From Tabrizicola flagellatus (GTDB lineage Bacteria; Pseudomonadota; Alphaproteobacteria; Rhodobacterales; Rhodobacteraceae): DNA of 64,000 nucleotides. Where the stretch lies: NCBI RefSeq assembly GCF_008271465.1, contig NZ_VMDU01000009.1, forward strand, positions 1 to 64,000, given 5' to 3'. Position numbers and translations under genes: made by a program. The first letter of the stretch is position 1. Each line of letters starts with the position of its first letter. Below the pieces are notes generated by a model that was given only the letters and a program-made list of their open reading frames with translations, was not told the DNA's origin and searched no databases. Shown here piece by piece: positions 63,449-64,000 of the stretch.

Positions 63449-64000
63449 TTACAGGGCGGCGGCGACGGCTTCCCAGTTCACCAGCTTCTCCAGGAAGTTG
63501 GTCAGGTAGGCGGGGCGCTTGTTGCGGAAGTCGATGTAGTAGGAATGTTCCCACACGTCGCAGCCCAGAAGCGCGGTCTGGCCGAAGCAGAGCGGGTTCA
63601 CCCCGTTCTCGGTCTTGGTGACCTTCAGGCTGCCGTCCTTGTCCTTGACCAGCCAGCACCAGCCCGAACCGAACTGGCCCGCGCCGGCGGCGGCGAAATC
63701 GTCCTTGAACTTCTGCACCGAGCCGAAGGCCTCGGTCAGCGCCTTTTCCAGGTTGCCCGGCATCTTCTTGTTCTCGCCCGGGGCCATCCAGGTCCAGAAC
63801 ATGTTGTGGTTCCAGTGCTGCGAGGCGTTGTTGAAGATGCCGTTCTGCGCCACCGCGCCGGCCTGGTAGGTGCCGCGGATGATGTCTTCGAGGCTCTTGT
63901 TCTCCCACTCGGTGCCGGCGATCAGCTTGTTGCCGTTGTCCACATAGGCCTTGTGGTGCAGGTCGTGGTGGTATTCCAGCGTCTCCTTCGACATGCCGAG
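63449..64000 (-). CDS. sodB: Superoxide dismutase, Fe type (partial, start beyond the window)
   Basis: The visible 184 residues cover most of an Fe/Mn SOD. Metal ligands are His in LEYHHDLHHKAYV, His in SQHWNHNMFW, and Asp and His in CDVWEHSYYIDF. QHWNHNMFW with a Gln before the His and AGAGQFGSGWCWLV suggest the iron form, although cambialistic enzymes exist. The frame continues past base 64000 (an internal Met at 63994 is not the start). It is transcribed toward the terminator at 63396. Confidence 0.95.
   Translation of the reverse strand, partial: LGMSKETLEYHHDLHHKAYVDNGNKLIAGTEWENKSLEDIIRGTYQAGAVAQNGIFNNASQHWNHNMFWTWMAPGENKKMPGNLEKALTEAFGSVQKFKDDFAAAGAGQFGSGWCWLVKDKDGSLKVTKTENGVNPLCFGQTALLGCDVWEHSYYIDFRNKRPAYLTNFLEKLVNWEAVAAAL

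Noticed and set aside
1-64000. Prophage, integrative element, CRISPR, toxin-antitoxin or defence island
   Set aside because: No integrase, transposase, repeats-spacer array, Cas, restriction or toxin-like genes were found; the DUF1353-like gene alone does not indicate a phage.

Overview
This 64 kb window is a stretch of ordinary-density, GC-rich bacterial chromosome. I place it in the Rhodobacteraceae/Paracoccaceae (Alphaproteobacteria) from gene content and order: bolA-dnaJ-cobS-cobT with aerobic cobaltochelatase genes, a Zur-type box before a CobW GTPase, a close match to the Rhodobacter-type malyl-CoA lyase, DUF6525, an Atm1-type ABC exporter, and intergenic elements I recognise from this family. 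The genus cannot be told from the sequence alone. I see no rRNA, insertion sequence, prophage, CRISPR array or integrase, and one tRNA.

Layout. 1-5.8 kb: end of the pst operon (pstB tail, phoU), RidA and DUF1028 genes, a CzcO-like flavoprotein, a DUF1353 lipoprotein, then hppD divergent from an Lrp-type regulator. 5.8-13.3 kb: a TetR regulator divergent from an Aba4-like plus unknown membrane protein pair, valS, several small proteins and a class I/II aminotransferase. 13.4-21.7 kb: gatB, a conserved protein of unknown function, a lytic transglycosylase lipoprotein, pepN, and a photolyase/cryptochrome with its DUF2256 partner. 21.8-29.4 kb: a trimethylamine-dehydrogenase-like flavoprotein translationally coupled to a non-pyrrolysine MttB-family methyltransferase, an ArsR-SRPBCC operon, and glcB (malate synthase G). 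29.4-40.8 kb: DUF6525, Zur-controlled cobW, bolA, dnaJ-like, cobS, an FMN reductase, cobT, pepP, sufE and rnd. 40.9-43.1 kb: ybaN-like, purMN and a CAU tRNA. 43.1-49.4 kb: a serine-cycle island. 49.6-58.8 kb: Sec accessory genes (yajC-secD-secF), serS, a TspO-like gene, and yfgM-bamB-der. 59-64 kb: Atm1-type exporter, ArsR, LysM protein, LOG-family hydrolase and the start-truncated sodB.

How the genes work together. The most coherent system is the serine-cycle island: an operon on the minus strand (serine-glyoxylate aminotransferase, malate-CoA ligase beta and alpha, hydroxypyruvate/glyoxylate reductase) faces a LuxR-type regulator followed by malyl-CoA lyase on the plus strand. Together these convert glyoxylate + serine to glycerate and glycine, and malate to acetyl-CoA + glyoxylate. 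The shared promoter region holds a perfect 12-bp inverted repeat plus a third half-site, a good candidate operator. The methylamine-type genes at 22-25 kb could feed C1 units into such a cycle, and glcB offers a second glyoxylate sink; that link is inference.

The least explained structure is a ~78-nt repeat present three times (2063, 29389, 49433), always in the same orientation and within 9 nt after a stop codon. It has a TGTCC-N5-GGACA dyad, an invariant 36-nt spacing, and then a second conserved block (GGACGTT-N9-TTAACC). Copy 2 supplies the stop codon of the opposite-strand DUF6525 gene.
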